From: JAJPKK01 sp963787675 | GTDB lineage: Bacteria; Pseudomonadota; Alphaproteobacteria; Rhizobiales; Xanthobacteraceae | Direction of reading: 5' to 3' | Assembly: GCA_963787675.1 (NCBI GenBank) | Contig: CAWBDV010000006.1 | Coordinates: forward strand, 1 to 64,000 | DNA length: 64,000 nucleotides | Position numbers and translations under genes: made by a program | Notes under the pieces: model-generated | Seen by the model: the letters and a program-made list of their open reading frames with translations, nothing else | What the model was told of the DNA's origin: nothing | Databases searched by the model: none | Shown here: positions 15,886-27,106 of the stretch, one piece after another | Numbering within the stretch: position 1 is the stretch's first letter | Layout: each line of letters starts with the position of its first letter

Positions 15886-17280
15886 ATGACTGACCGAACC
15901 TCTCCTGACGATCGCGCTTTCGCCGGTCGCGCCGGCGGCAGAAGTCCCGTGCTGACGCGCCGCCGCGCACTGGCGCTGGGCGCAGCCGGTGTGGCCGGCG
16001 CAGCCGGTCTCAGCCTCGGCCCGGCGCAAGCGGTGCTCCGCTTCGATCTCAACCAGGGCAACATCCAGCCGATGCCGATCGCGATCCCGGATTTCCTGTC
16101 CGAGACGCCGGCCGACGCAGAAACGGCGCGTGCGATCACCGCCATCATTACCGCCAATCTCAAGCGCAGCGGGTTGTTCGCACCGATCGATCCGGCGGCG
16201 TTCATCGAGAAGATCACCAACACCGACGTGCTGCCGCGCTTTCCCGATTGGCGCGCCATCAACGCCCAAGCGCTCGCCACCGCGCGCATCGGGCGCCAGC
16301 CGGACGGCCGGCTGCGGGCCGATTTCCGCCTCTATGACGTGTTCGGCGGCGCGCAACTCTTCGGGCATCGTTATCTCGCGAGCCCCGAGAATTCCCGGCG
16401 CATCGCTCACATCATTTCGGACGCGATCTACGAGCGCCTCACCGGCGAAGCGGGCTACTTCGACAGCCGCGTCGTGTTCGTGGACGAGACGGGACCGAAA
16501 GAGCGCCGCATCAAGCGTCTCGCGCTGATGGATCAGGACGGCGCCAACGTCCGATATCTGACCAACGGCGCCGACCTCGTGCTGACGCCGCGCTTCTCGC
16601 CGTCGAGCCAGGAAATCACCTACATGTCGTTCGGCCAGGGCGAGCCGCGCGTCTACCTTTTGAACACCGAGACCCAGCAGCGCGAGGTCGTCGGCAATTT
16701 CCCGAACATGTCGTTCTCGCCGCGCTTCTCGCCCGACAGCCAGCGCGTCATCATGAGCCTGCAGCAGGGCGGCAACTCGAACCTGTTCGTCATGGACCTG
16801 CGCTCCAAGGCGGCAACACGGCTCACCGACACGCCGGCGATCGACACGGCGCCGTGCTACTCGCCGGATTCGACCCGCATCTGCTTTGAGTCCGATCGCG
16901 GCGGCAAGCCGCAGATCTACGTCATGGCGGCGACCGGCGGCCCTGCCCACCGCATCAGCTTTGGCGAGGGATCGTATTCGACTCCGGTGTGGTCGCCGCG
17001 CGGCGATACCATCGCCTTCACCAAGCAGTCCGAAGGCAAATTCGCCATCGGTATCATGCGGCCGGACGGCCAGGGCGAGCGCATCCTGACCGAGGGCTAT
17101 CACAATGAAGGGCCGACATTCGCGCCGAACGGCCGGGTGTTGATGTTCTTCCGCGACCCGGGCGGCAACTCCGGGCCCACGCTCTATTCGATCGATATCA
17201 CTGGCCGAAACGAACTGAGGGTGCCGACGCCGAGCTACGCGTCCGATCCGGCATGGTCGCCGCTTCTGGTGCTGGCGTAG
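15886..17280 (+). CDS. tolB: TolB, periplasmic beta-propeller of Tol-Pal
   Basis: A 464-residue protein with a twin-arginine-like signal (LTRRRALALGAAG) ending near AQA. The N-terminal TolB domain (RFDLNQGNIQPMPIAIPDF) is followed by six-bladed propeller repeats such as PRFSPSSQEITYMS, FSPDSQRVIMS, YSPDSTRICFES and WSPRGDTIAF. TolB binds Pal at the outer membrane. The ATG at 15886 has TAGGA upstream; an in-frame ATG at 15829 overlapping the tolA stop is the alternative. Confidence 0.95.
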   Translation: MTDRTSPDDRAFAGRAGGRSPVLTRRRALALGAAGVAGAAGLSLGPAQAVLRFDLNQGNIQPMPIAIPDFLSETPADAETARAITAIITANLKRSGLFAPIDPAAFIEKITNTDVLPRFPDWRAINAQALATARIGRQPDGRLRADFRLYDVFGGAQLFGHRYLASPENSRRIAHIISDAIYERLTGEAGYFDSRVVFVDETGPKERRIKRLALMDQDGANVRYLTNGADLVLTPRFSPSSQEITYMSFGQGEPRVYLLNTETQQREVVGNFPNMSFSPRFSPDSQRVIMSLQQGGNSNLFVMDLRSKAATRLTDTPAIDTAPCYSPDSTRICFESDRGGKPQIYVMAATGGPAHRISFGEGSYSTPVWSPRGDTIAFTKQSEGKFAIGIMRPDGQGERILTEGYHNEGPTFAPNGRVLMFFRDPGGNSGPTLYSIDITGRNELRVPTPSYASDPAWSPLLVLA

Positions 17281-17311
17281 GCCGTGCTTGTCTGAGTACG
17301 AGGAAAATCAC

Positions 17312-17384
17312 CGTAGGGTGCGCAAAGCGGAGCGTGCGCACCGTGCGGGGGGCGGTGCGCACGCTGCGCTTTGCACACCCTACG
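17312..17384. repeat. REP-like palindrome, GTAGGGTGCGCAAAGCG family
   Basis: CGTAGGGTGCGCAAAGCG and its near-inverse GCTTTGCACACCCTACG form a long hairpin between tolB and pal. Related copies lie at 18088-18195 and 37527-37613. Confidence 0.75.
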
Positions 17385-17571
17385 AACGTTGCACGGCGAA
17401 AGGCGTTGACGCCCGGTTAACCATTAGATTTGGTTTCAGTCCAGGGGGGGATTTTGCCGGGAGGCAGCAACGGGGCGTCAAGGTTGACAAAACCTTCGCT
17501 TAACGAACGCCCTGTTACATCGGGGGCAATGATCCGGTCCGGACTTGCCAGAAAGCTAGAGGAGTAATCGC

Positions 17572-18057
17572 ATGCCCATGGTCATGCGTTCTGTCCGTCG
17601 CGCGAGTTTCGCCGCTGCCCTGATGGCGGCGCTTGCCATGGCCGCCTGCGCCAACAAGCCGGCGCTCGAATCCGGGCTTGGCAGCGCTGCGCCCGGCAGC
17701 CAGCAGGATTTCGTCGTGAACGTCGGCGATCGCGTTTTCTTCGAATCCGATCAGACCGATCTCTCTCCACAAGCGCGCGCCACGCTCGACAAGCAGGCGC
17801 AATGGCTTGCGACCTACAACCGCTACACCTTCACCATCGAAGGCCATGCCGACGAGCGCGGCACCCGCGAATACAACATTGCGCTCGGCGCGCGGCGCGC
17901 CCAATCCGTGCGCGATTATCTCACCTCGCGCGGCATCGAGCCGCAGCGAATGCGGACCATCTCTTACGGCAAGGAACGTCCGGTCGCGGTGTGCAACGAC
18001 ATCTCGTGCTGGTCGCAGAACCGGCGCGCGGTCACCGTCCTGAACGCGAGTTCGTAG
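17572..18057 (+). CDS. pal: Pal, peptidoglycan-associated lipoprotein
   Basis: A 161-residue protein with a lipoprotein signal peptide and lipobox (LAMAAC, Cys26) and an OmpA-like domain from about residue 46 (VGDRVFFESDQTDLSPQA) with the peptidoglycan-binding motif TIEGHADERGTREYNIALGARRA. It anchors the outer membrane to peptidoglycan and is the outer end of the Tol system. GAGGAGT precedes the ATG. A REP element lies on each side, which may separate or stabilise the transcripts. Confidence 0.96.
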   Translation: MPMVMRSVRRASFAAALMAALAMAACANKPALESGLGSAAPGSQQDFVVNVGDRVFFESDQTDLSPQARATLDKQAQWLATYNRYTFTIEGHADERGTREYNIALGARRAQSVRDYLTSRGIEPQRMRTISYGKERPVAVCNDISCWSQNRRAVTVLNASS

Positions 18058-18087
18058 TTTCGCCGAGCGGAATCGTACGTTCTGAAT

Positions 18088-18195
18088 CGTAGGGTGGGCA
18101 AAGCGAAGCGTGCCCACGCGGTTGCGTTCCTCTCAATTGCGGTTCCCTGACAACGCGGGCACGCGCGAACACGTTCGCGCTTTGCCCACCCCACG
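18088..18195. repeat. REP-like palindrome between pal and cpoB
   Basis: TCGTAGGGTGGGCAAAGCG at the left and CGCTTTGCCCACCCCACG at the right form the arms of a long inverted repeat of the same family as 17312-17384, with a longer centre. Confidence 0.7.
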
Positions 18196-18344
18196 TTTCG
18201 CGGCACGATTCGCAGCCTCGCGTGTCGCGCATATGCCGCGAATACCGGCCATAGGCGGTCCGCTGTTTCGCCTGCACATTGCGACGCAGTCACAATTTCG
18301 ACGCAGCTTGGGCTATTGTTTCGCAGGGCTCTCCACAATCCAAG

Positions 18345-19325
18345 ATGCGAACGATAATGACCCGTCTCGCTGTTGCCGCCGTAGCAGTCATCGCCGTCAT
18401 GTCCGATTGCGTTACCGCGCACGCCCAGTCGTCCGCCGACCTCTTGGTGAGGATCGACCAGCTCGAAAATCAGGTGCGGCAGCTCACCGGCATGGTCGAG
18501 CAGGCACAATTCCGCAATCAACAGCTCGAGGCGGCGCTCAAGCGCATGCAGGAAGACTATGAAGCCCGGTTCGAGGCGATGAGCCCCCGCGGCGGCGCGC
18601 GGCCACCAGGGCGTACCGGGGCGAACTTGCCGCCGTCTACGGCGAATGTCGCGTCGATGGCCGCGCCGCCGATCACCGCCGCACCGACCGGCCGGCGATC
18701 CGATGCATTTGATCCGGCAGAACATCCAAACGCCCCCGGCGCACCGCGCGTGCTCGGCTCGATTCCGAGCGGTCCGAGCGGCGTGCCTGATATTGCTGTT
18801 GAAGAGCCGCCCGCCCGTCCGGTCGGCGCCCCACTCGATCTAGCGACCATGGCAGCGCCGAATTCCGTCGATCCGACACATGGGCAGACCGGCGGCCCGC
18901 CGCCGCGCAATCCCAACGTGGTCGCGACACTGCCGCCGTCGCAATCACCGCGCGACAGCTTCGACCTCGCCTACGGCTATCTGTTGCGCAAGGACTATGC
19001 GCTCGCGGAAGAAACCTTGCGCGATTTCCTCAAGCGCTATCCGTCTGATCGCTTGACCAGCGAGGCCCAGTTCTGGCTTGGCGAGAGCATGTTCCAGCGG
19101 CAAGCCTACCGCGAGGCGGCCGATGCCTTCCTCGCCATGTCGAAGAAATATGAGTCGAGCACCAAGGCGCCGGATGCACTGTTGCGGCTCGGCCAATCGC
19201 TCGCCGCTCTCAACGAGAAGGAACTCGCCTGCGCCACGTTCGGGGAAGTGGTGCGCAAGTTTCCCCGCGCGTCGGCGAACGTGAAGCAGACGGTCGAGCG
19301 GGAACAGAAGCGTGGGCACTGCTGA
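18345..19325 (+). CDS. cpoB: CpoB/YbgF, Tol-Pal associated periplasmic TPR protein
   Basis: A 326-residue exported protein: signal peptide (MRTIMTRLAVAAVAVIA to AHA), an N-terminal coiled coil (LLVRIDQLENQVRQLTGMVEQ), a long Pro/Ala-rich linker, and a C-terminal TPR domain from about residue 205 (DSFDLAYGYLLRKDYALAEETL). In other bacteria CpoB coordinates outer-membrane constriction with septal cell-wall synthesis. The ATG at 18345 is chosen because it begins the signal peptide; ATG 18357 is possible. Its 3' end overlaps tilS by 14 bp. Confidence 0.93.
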   Translation: MRTIMTRLAVAAVAVIAVMSDCVTAHAQSSADLLVRIDQLENQVRQLTGMVEQAQFRNQQLEAALKRMQEDYEARFEAMSPRGGARPPGRTGANLPPSTANVASMAAPPITAAPTGRRSDAFDPAEHPNAPGAPRVLGSIPSGPSGVPDIAVEEPPARPVGAPLDLATMAAPNSVDPTHGQTGGPPPRNPNVVATLPPSQSPRDSFDLAYGYLLRKDYALAEETLRDFLKRYPSDRLTSEAQFWLGESMFQRQAYREAADAFLAMSKKYESSTKAPDALLRLGQSLAALNEKELACATFGEVVRKFPRASANVKQTVEREQKRGHC

Positions 19326-20388
19326 CGGCCCGATCAGCGACGCCGAGGCCGACGCCCTTTTTGCTGACCTTGCCGATGAGCGTGCCTTGGTGCTCGCCGT
19401 CTCGGGCGGGCCTGATTCAACCGCTCTCCTCCATCTCATGGCGCACTGGGCGGCGCGCCAGGTTGACGGGCCGCGGCTCCACGCCGTGACCATCGATCAT
19501 GGCCTGCGGACGGAAGCCCGGCGCGAGGCCTCCGCTGTCAAGCGGCACGCCGGAAAACTCGGGGTCGCTCATCGCACCATGCGCTGGAGCGGTCCGAAGC
19601 CCACGACCGGCCTGCAAGAGAAGGCGCGCGCCGCCCGCTATGGCCTTCTCCATCAAGCGGCCCTCGCCGCAAAAGCACGATGCGTGCTCACGGCCCACAC
19701 CCTCGATGATCAAGCCGAGACCATACTGTTTCGCATGGCGCGCGGCAGTGGGCTTGCGGGAATCGGCGGCATGGCGCGGGTCACGTCATTCGCGGGCGTG
19801 GCCGCGCCCGAGGGGCGCGCTGGAAGGCGTGCCGGCCGAGCGGACATGCGCCGGGACGACGACGTGGTGCTGGTGCGTCCGTTCCTTCAGCTCCCCAAGA
19901 TCCGGCTTCTTGCAACCTTGGACGAAGCGGGGATCCCGTTTGCCCAAGATCCGAGCAATGTCGATCCGCGGTTTACGCGCGCCCGGCTGCGCCAGCTCAT
20001 GCCGGCACTCGCTGCCGAAGGGCTCACCGCTTACCGCCTCGCGCACCTCGCACGGCGGGTCCGTCGCAGCGAGGAGGCGCTCGATGCAATCGTGGATTTC
20101 ACCGCGAAACGTCTCGGCCTTGGCCCGGCCGCGACGAAGCTCACCCTTGAGCGACGCGATTTCTCCGTCATGCCCCCTGATCTCGCCTTTCGACTGCTCG
20201 GCCGTGCCATCGGGACGATCGGGAACGAGGGGCCGGTCGAGCTCGGCAAGCTCGAAGTCATGACTGACGCCCTCATCGAGGCGATGTCCGGCGGCACCGC
20301 CCGCTTTTGCCGGACGCTGGCCGGCGCCATGGTGTCGCTGCAAAGCGACGCCATCATCATTGAACGGGCACCGCCCCGGCGGCGTTGA
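19312..20388 (+). CDS. tilS: TilS, tRNA(Ile)-lysidine synthase
   Basis: A 358-residue N-type ATP pyrophosphatase with the PP-loop SGGPDSTALLH (residues about 31-41), then HAVTIDHGLRTEAR and LTAHTLDDQAET. TilS converts C34 of tRNA-Ile2 to lysidine, allowing AUA decoding. The GTG start at 19312 overlaps the end of cpoB. The C-terminal part is shorter than in E. coli, as is usual in this class. The tilS-ftsH order is common in bacteria. Confidence 0.93.
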   Translation: MGTADGPISDAEADALFADLADERALVLAVSGGPDSTALLHLMAHWAARQVDGPRLHAVTIDHGLRTEARREASAVKRHAGKLGVAHRTMRWSGPKPTTGLQEKARAARYGLLHQAALAAKARCVLTAHTLDDQAETILFRMARGSGLAGIGGMARVTSFAGVAAPEGRAGRRAGRADMRRDDDVVLVRPFLQLPKIRLLATLDEAGIPFAQDPSNVDPRFTRARLRQLMPALAAEGLTAYRLAHLARRVRRSEEALDAIVDFTAKRLGLGPAATKLTLERRDFSVMPPDLAFRLLGRAIGTIGNEGPVELGKLEVMTDALIEAMSGGTARFCRTLAGAMVSLQSDAIIIERAPPRRR

Positions 20389-20601
20389 GTTTTTAGGCAC
20401 GGTCGCCGCAACGGCAAATCGGCATTCGCCGCCAAATTGGTCTGACCAGGGATCATTCACCAATGGCGACCAATATTTGCCGAAACGGCGGCAGTGCGCT
20501 TGGCAGGGGGGTGCGGCGCACCTACATTGGTTGGGACTAGGTGGCTTGGGGGAAGCCGTTGATTCGAAAGGCACTGAGCCTCTCGCCATGAGGGTCGCTG
20601 G

Positions 20602-22524
<1,923 letters not shown>

Positions 22525-22549
22525 GCCTTGGTCAGGTGATTGAATATCG

Positions 22550-22578
22550 GAGGGCGGGATTTTCCCGCCCTCTTTTTT
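22550..22578 (+). terminator. Rho-independent terminator of ftsH
   Basis: GAGGGCGGGA pairs with TCCCGCCCTC around TTT and is followed by TTTTTT. It sits 25 bp after ftsH and also faces the end of the convergent gene at 22600. Confidence 0.85.
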
Positions 22579-22599
22579 GTCTGCGTCTCCTCCTTGCGC

Positions 22600-23994
22600 T
22601 CACGGCCGGCGCGCCTGCGCGTTCCAGAATCGCTCGAGATTGGCAATCAGCGCGGGACTGAAGTGGCAATAGGCCTGCTCGCGCGCATAGACGGCCATGT
22701 AGTTGCGGAAAAGATCGAGCGGCTCCTGCCCGATCCGAATGGCGCGCCGGTTGCCCGCCGCGCTCACGACGCCGGAGTCCGCGAGCCCCTTCACCACCCG
22801 ATCGATGGCGTCATCCATCGTACCCGCGGGGATGATCTCGTCGCAAACAAGCCGCCCCTCTGGGGTGTCGCAATCGATCCGTCGGCCGTACTGGATCGCC
22901 TGACGGGCGATTCGGTCGCCGACGAAGCGCGGCAAACGCAGGTTGGCGGCGCCCGGGATGATGCCCTCCTTGCGCGCCGGCAAGGTCAAATAGGCATCGT
23001 TCTCGGCAATGATGTAATCGCACACGAGCAACACCTGACAGTGGCCGCCGATCGCAAAACCTTCGACCGCCGCGATCCACGGCTTCTCGAACGTCTGACC
23101 GCCGCACTCGTCGGGCGGAAGATCATCCGCCATGGCGAGGCCGCGATAGATCTTGTTCACGTAGCCGAGGTCGCGCTGCAGGTACCAGACGTACGGAATC
23201 CGGCCGTTATAGAGATGCGTGAGATTGATCCCCGCTCCGAACAGATGGCGGCCCTGATATTTCGGATGCTCGACGGCGCCGCCGCGCAGCACAACGACCT
23301 CCGATGCGCGATCGAGCAGCGCGATGTCGACGCAGATTTCCGCAGCGTCGAGCGTCCCCTGATCCTCGGCATTGAGAAAGCGCGGATGGTCGTAGGTGAC
23401 GATCGCAGCCTTCCCGCTCCGCCGCACTGAGGCACCCGCGAGCGTAACCACGCCCTCGCGCTCAAACCGGCCCATGTGGTCGAGCGTCTCGGGCCGCGCC
23501 AACAGCATCGTGTGCAGGAGATGCCGGCCGGTGCGCGCGTTTGCAAGCACCGCCGCGACGAACAGGCCCTGATCGATTTCAGCGCCGCTGCGATCGCGCT
23601 GCAGCCGGCCCTCCTCCGCCGCGATGGCTTGCGCGCTGGGCACAAGACCAGGCACCACGTCGGCAGCCGCGGTCACGAGATGCTGCACGCGCACGCGGCG
23701 AGTGCCGCCGTCGGTCAATGCATCGTAGACCGTCTCGACGTGATCGCGGAGAAAATGCGTTCGCGCCCGGCGCGCCGTTTCGTCAATGGCCTCGACTGCC
23801 TTTTGTTGCACTGCCGTTCGTTGCGCTGCGGCAGGCAGATGCTCGATCAAAGCGGCCGATTGCAGCCAGAAGTCGGAGAAGTTGCGGCGATCAGCCGCAT
23901 AGGATGAAGCGGGCTTTGGAATGGCCGCGGCCCACCGTGATGCCGCGGCATCGGAAACCCCGGCAGCCAGCAATATACTGGGCATATTCGACAT
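22600..23994 (-). CDS. DpgC-like member of the enoyl-CoA hydratase/isomerase family
   Basis: A 464-residue protein with a helical N-terminal region (1-180) and a crotonase-fold domain (about 190-400). The latter includes VVVLRGGAVEHPKYQGRHLF, AGINLTHLYNG, EKPWIAAVEGFAIGGHCQ and RKEGIIPGAANLRLPRFVG. This long form resembles DpgC, the cofactor-free dioxygenase acting on dihydroxyphenylacetyl-CoA, rather than ordinary 260-residue hydratases. The ATG at 23994 is used, since the upstream in-frame start is a GTG. It is divergent from the MFS gene at 24269. The reaction and substrate are not determined by the sequence. Confidence 0.75.
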   Translation of the reverse strand: MSNMPSILLAAGVSDAAASRWAAAIPKPASSYAADRRNFSDFWLQSAALIEHLPAAAQRTAVQQKAVEAIDETARRARTHFLRDHVETVYDALTDGGTRRVRVQHLVTAAADVVPGLVPSAQAIAAEEGRLQRDRSGAEIDQGLFVAAVLANARTGRHLLHTMLLARPETLDHMGRFEREGVVTLAGASVRRSGKAAIVTYDHPRFLNAEDQGTLDAAEICVDIALLDRASEVVVLRGGAVEHPKYQGRHLFGAGINLTHLYNGRIPYVWYLQRDLGYVNKIYRGLAMADDLPPDECGGQTFEKPWIAAVEGFAIGGHCQVLLVCDYIIAENDAYLTLPARKEGIIPGAANLRLPRFVGDRIARQAIQYGRRIDCDTPEGRLVCDEIIPAGTMDDAIDRVVKGLADSGVVSAAGNRRAIRIGQEPLDLFRNYMAVYAREQAYCHFSPALIANLERFWNAQARRP

Positions 23995-24268
23995 CGAAAC
24001 CACCGCACTTTGTTGTCGTTGTTATCCGAGTTTCGGGAAGGGATGGGCAGAAACCCATGGCTCTTCCGACTACGGAGTAATTGAAAAATAAACTCCGCGA
24101 TGGCAATGGCGTAAATCAAGAGAACGCCGATCAAGCGTTCAGAGTGGAGGAAGCGACGGGGACGCCGCGCAGCGGCGTTTCGACACGCTGCGTCATTCGT
24201 GGTGCGGGCGTAGTCAAACAAACTCAACAAAAATGCGGCGGGAAACGACGACCGGCGGAGGTTGCGCA

Positions 24269-25819
24269 ATGACGATTGCTGCCACAGCGAATGGGCCCTC
24301 GGGCTCGATTTTCAGTTTTCTCGATCGCGAACGAACGATCGCAAAGCCGGGCTTTAGCCGCTGGATGGTGCCGCCGGCCGCGCTGTGCATCCACTTGTGC
24401 ATCGGGCAGGCCTATGCGTTCAGCGTGTTCAATCTGCCGATGACGAGGCTCATCGGCATCACGGAGTCGGCGCCCGACGACTGGAAGCTCACCGAGCTTG
24501 GCTGGATCTTTTCAATCGCTATTTTCTTTCTTGGTGTGTCGTCCGCTGTATTCGGCCGGTGGGTCGAAGAAGGTGGCCCGCGCAAGGCGATGTTCACGGC
24601 CGCTCTGTGCTGGGCCGCGGGCTTTTTCATTTCAGCGGCCGGCGCCTATTTCCACATCCTTTGGCTGATCTACATCGGCTACGGCGTGATCGGCGGCATC
24701 GCGCTCGGCATCGGTTATATCTCCCCGGTATCGACGCTCATCAAATGGTTTCCCGATCGTCCCGGGATGGCGACCGGCATGGCGATCATGGGCTTTGGCG
24801 GCGGCGCCTTCATCGCCTCTCCGCTGTCCGTCTGGCTGATGAGCGTATTCCGGACGTCGCACTACATGGGCGTGGCGTCGACGTTTCTCGTTCTCGGCGC
24901 GGGCTACCTGGTGTTCATGATGGTCGGCGCCATCCTGGTGCGCGTGCCGCCGCCGGGCTGGGCGCCGGAGGGTTGGACGCCGCCGGCGCAGCCGAAGAAA
25001 CTCGTCACGACCAACGATGTGTACGTCTATGACGCGCTGAAGACGCCGCAGTTCTGGCTGATCTGGTGGGTGCTCTGTCTCAACGTCACTGCCGGCATCG
25101 GCGTGCTCGGCCAGGCCTCCGCGATGAGCCAGGAGATGTTCCCCGATCGCATCACGCCGATTGCGGCTGCAGGCTTTGTCGGTCTCATGAGCCTCTTCAA
25201 CATGGGCGGGCGGTTCTTCTGGGCGTCGACGTCGGACTACATCGGCCGGAAGAACACCTACTTCGTGTTCATGGTGCTCGGCTTCTTGCTGTACTGCACC
25301 GTGCCTTATACCGGCGCCACGGGCAGCGTCGTCGGCTTCGTGCTGTGCTTCCTCGTGATCATCAGCATGTACGGCGGCGGCTTTGCGACCGTGCCCGCGT
25401 ATCTCAAGGATATGTTCGGCACGCGCTATGTCGGCGCGATCCACGGCCTCTTGCTCACTGCGTGGTCGATGGCCGGCATCTTCGGACCGGTGCTGGTGAA
25501 TTACATCCGCCAGTACAACGTCACGCACGGTGTGCCGAAAGCGGAAGCCTACAACACCACGATGTACATCATGGCCGGGCTCTTGGTCATCGGCTTCGTC
25601 TGCAACTTCTTCATCAAGGCCGTGCACGCGCGCTTCCACATGGCGCCGGGCGATGCCGCCAGTCCGACGGCTGCCGGCGACGAAGCTGCGGTCGCCCTTG
25701 CAAAGCCTGCGCATACTTGGGGGGTGATGTCATGGCGAACGAAAGCCGGAACGGAACCACCACGCTGCAATTGGTGCTCGCCTGGGGCTTCGTCGGCATC
25801 CCCCTGCTGTGGGGCGTGA
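24269..25819 (+). CDS. OFA-family MFS transporter (oxalate/formate antiporter type)
   Basis: A 516-residue, 12-segment carrier. Family features include the start GFSRWMVPPAALCIHLCIGQAYAFS, the GGIALGIGYISPVSTLIKWFPDRPG stretch between segments 4 and 5, and GRFFWASTSDYIGRKNTY. GGCGGAGG precedes the ATG. OFA members exchange small carboxylates (oxalate, formate and related acids). The last about 30 residues are read through a region that also encodes the 41-aa gene in another frame, so the C-terminus is probably a non-conserved tail. Confidence 0.88.
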   Translation: MTIAATANGPSGSIFSFLDRERTIAKPGFSRWMVPPAALCIHLCIGQAYAFSVFNLPMTRLIGITESAPDDWKLTELGWIFSIAIFFLGVSSAVFGRWVEEGGPRKAMFTAALCWAAGFFISAAGAYFHILWLIYIGYGVIGGIALGIGYISPVSTLIKWFPDRPGMATGMAIMGFGGGAFIASPLSVWLMSVFRTSHYMGVASTFLVLGAGYLVFMMVGAILVRVPPPGWAPEGWTPPAQPKKLVTTNDVYVYDALKTPQFWLIWWVLCLNVTAGIGVLGQASAMSQEMFPDRITPIAAAGFVGLMSLFNMGGRFFWASTSDYIGRKNTYFVFMVLGFLLYCTVPYTGATGSVVGFVLCFLVIISMYGGGFATVPAYLKDMFGTRYVGAIHGLLLTAWSMAGIFGPVLVNYIRQYNVTHGVPKAEAYNTTMYIMAGLLVIGFVCNFFIKAVHARFHMAPGDAASPTAAGDEAAVALAKPAHTWGVMSWRTKAGTEPPRCNWCSPGASSASPCCGA

Positions 25820-25857
25820 CCGAGACGCTGCTGAACTCGTTGAAGCTGTTCCAATAG
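25732..25857 (+). CDS. MFS transporter small-subunit peptide (41 aa, one membrane helix)
   Basis: ATG 25732 follows TTGGGGGGTGATGTC and the frame ends at TAG 25855-25857, overlapping the end of the MFS gene by 88 bp. The product is a 41-residue peptide with one membrane helix (LQLVLAWGFVGIPLLWGVTE) and a short tail LLNSLKLFQ. Peptides of this pattern are annotated as small subunits next to OFA-type carriers in proteobacteria. The position, ribosome-binding site and hydrophobic pattern make it credible. Confidence 0.75.
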   Translation: MANESRNGTTTLQLVLAWGFVGIPLLWGVTETLLNSLKLFQ

Positions 25858-26081
25858 CTGCTTCGCTTTTCCGCTGCGAGGGCGCCGAGCTTGCCGCGAC
25901 GTGCGCCGGGAGCTGATGAAATAATAGGCAACGGCAGCGCGCGCTGACGATTGAGCCGCCGTCGTGTGGCCGGTTGGGCGGCAACCGCGGAATCGCGGTT
26001 CAATCGCGCGATTTCTCGCACTCATCCCGCTGGCACATCGCTTGCTAACAACCTCCGGGTTGGGAAGCGGCGGATGTGCCT

Positions 26082-27086
26082 ATGACAGCGGTCAAGACCG
26101 GATCGAGCCTCGAACTTGCAGCCCTGACGAAGCTCTACGGCTCGACGCTCGCGGTCGACAACATCGATCTCAAGGTGCCGGGCAACAGCTATTGCTGCCT
26201 GCTCGGACCGTCCGGATGCGGCAAGACCTCGACGCTGCGCCTCGTTGCCGGCCATGAGACGGCGTCCTCGGGCGACATCATCATCGGCGCGAAGAACGTC
26301 ACCGACCTGCCGCCGACGAGCCGCGGCACCGCGATGATGTTTCAGAGCTACGCGCTGTTTCCCCATCTCAACGCCGTCGACAATGTCGCCTTCTCGCTGA
26401 AGATGCGCGGTGTTGCCAAGGCGACGCGGCGTGCCAACGCGATGGAGCTGCTGCAGCTCGTCGACATGGCGAAATATGCCGAGCGCCTGCCCGCGCAGCT
26501 CTCCGGCGGCCAGCAGCAGCGCATCGCGCTCGCGCGCGCCCTCATCACCAAGCCGCAGATCCTGCTGCTCGACGAGCCGCTGTCCGCGCTCGATCCGTTC
26601 CTGCGCATCAGGGTGCGCACCGAGCTCAAACGCCTGCAGAAGGAGCTCGGCATCTCGTTCCTTCACGTCACCCACAGCCAGGACGAAGCGATGGCGCTCG
26701 CCGACCTGATCGTGGTGATGGACCACGGCCGCATCGAGCAGGCGGGCTCGCCGCGCGACGTCTTCAACGCGCCGAAGACGGCCTTCGTCGCTCAGTTCAT
26801 GGGCGGCCACAACGTGATCGCGACGGCGCAGGGCAAGATCGCGGTGCGCTCCGACCGGCTCAAGCTCTCGCCTGCGGGGCCCGCGCCGCAGCGGCTCGCC
26901 GCCGTCGTCCGCGGCATCGAATATCAGGGCACCCACATCCAGGTCACGCTCGCGGGCCCGGACGAGGGCGAGCTCACGGCGACGTTGAACGAGGCCGAGT
27001 TCGACGCCGTAGCGGTCCACCCCGGCCAACAGGTCGCGATCGACTGGAGCGATCGCGACGTCCACCGCCTGTCCGAAGCCGCGTGA
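26082..27086 (+). CDS. ABC importer ATP-binding protein, spermidine/putrescine type
   Basis: A 334-residue ATPase with Walker A GPSGCGKTST, signature LSGGQQQR, Walker B ILLLDEPLSAL, H-loop HVTHSQDEAMAL and a C-terminal TOBE domain (from about 255). It powers the importer formed with the next three genes. The ATG at 26082 is preferred over a GTG 6 bp upstream. The gene order ATPase, binding protein, permease, permease is that of PotABCD-like or opine/2-aminoethylphosphonate-type systems; the substrate cannot be fixed from sequence. Confidence 0.9.
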   Translation: MTAVKTGSSLELAALTKLYGSTLAVDNIDLKVPGNSYCCLLGPSGCGKTSTLRLVAGHETASSGDIIIGAKNVTDLPPTSRGTAMMFQSYALFPHLNAVDNVAFSLKMRGVAKATRRANAMELLQLVDMAKYAERLPAQLSGGQQQRIALARALITKPQILLLDEPLSALDPFLRIRVRTELKRLQKELGISFLHVTHSQDEAMALADLIVVMDHGRIEQAGSPRDVFNAPKTAFVAQFMGGHNVIATAQGKIAVRSDRLKLSPAGPAPQRLAAVVRGIEYQGTHIQVTLAGPDEGELTATLNEAEFDAVAVHPGQQVAIDWSDRDVHRLSEAA

Positions 27087-27106
27087 GCGGCCGAAAGGAG
27101 ATTGCC

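Noticed and set aside
15565..17103. 512-aa open frame on the minus strand
   Set aside because: It is antisense to tolA/tolB and shows no domain or ribosome-binding site.
24632..25714. 360-aa His/Arg-rich open frame on the minus strand
   Set aside because: Shadow of the OFA transporter gene; the composition follows from reverse reading of membrane-protein codons.
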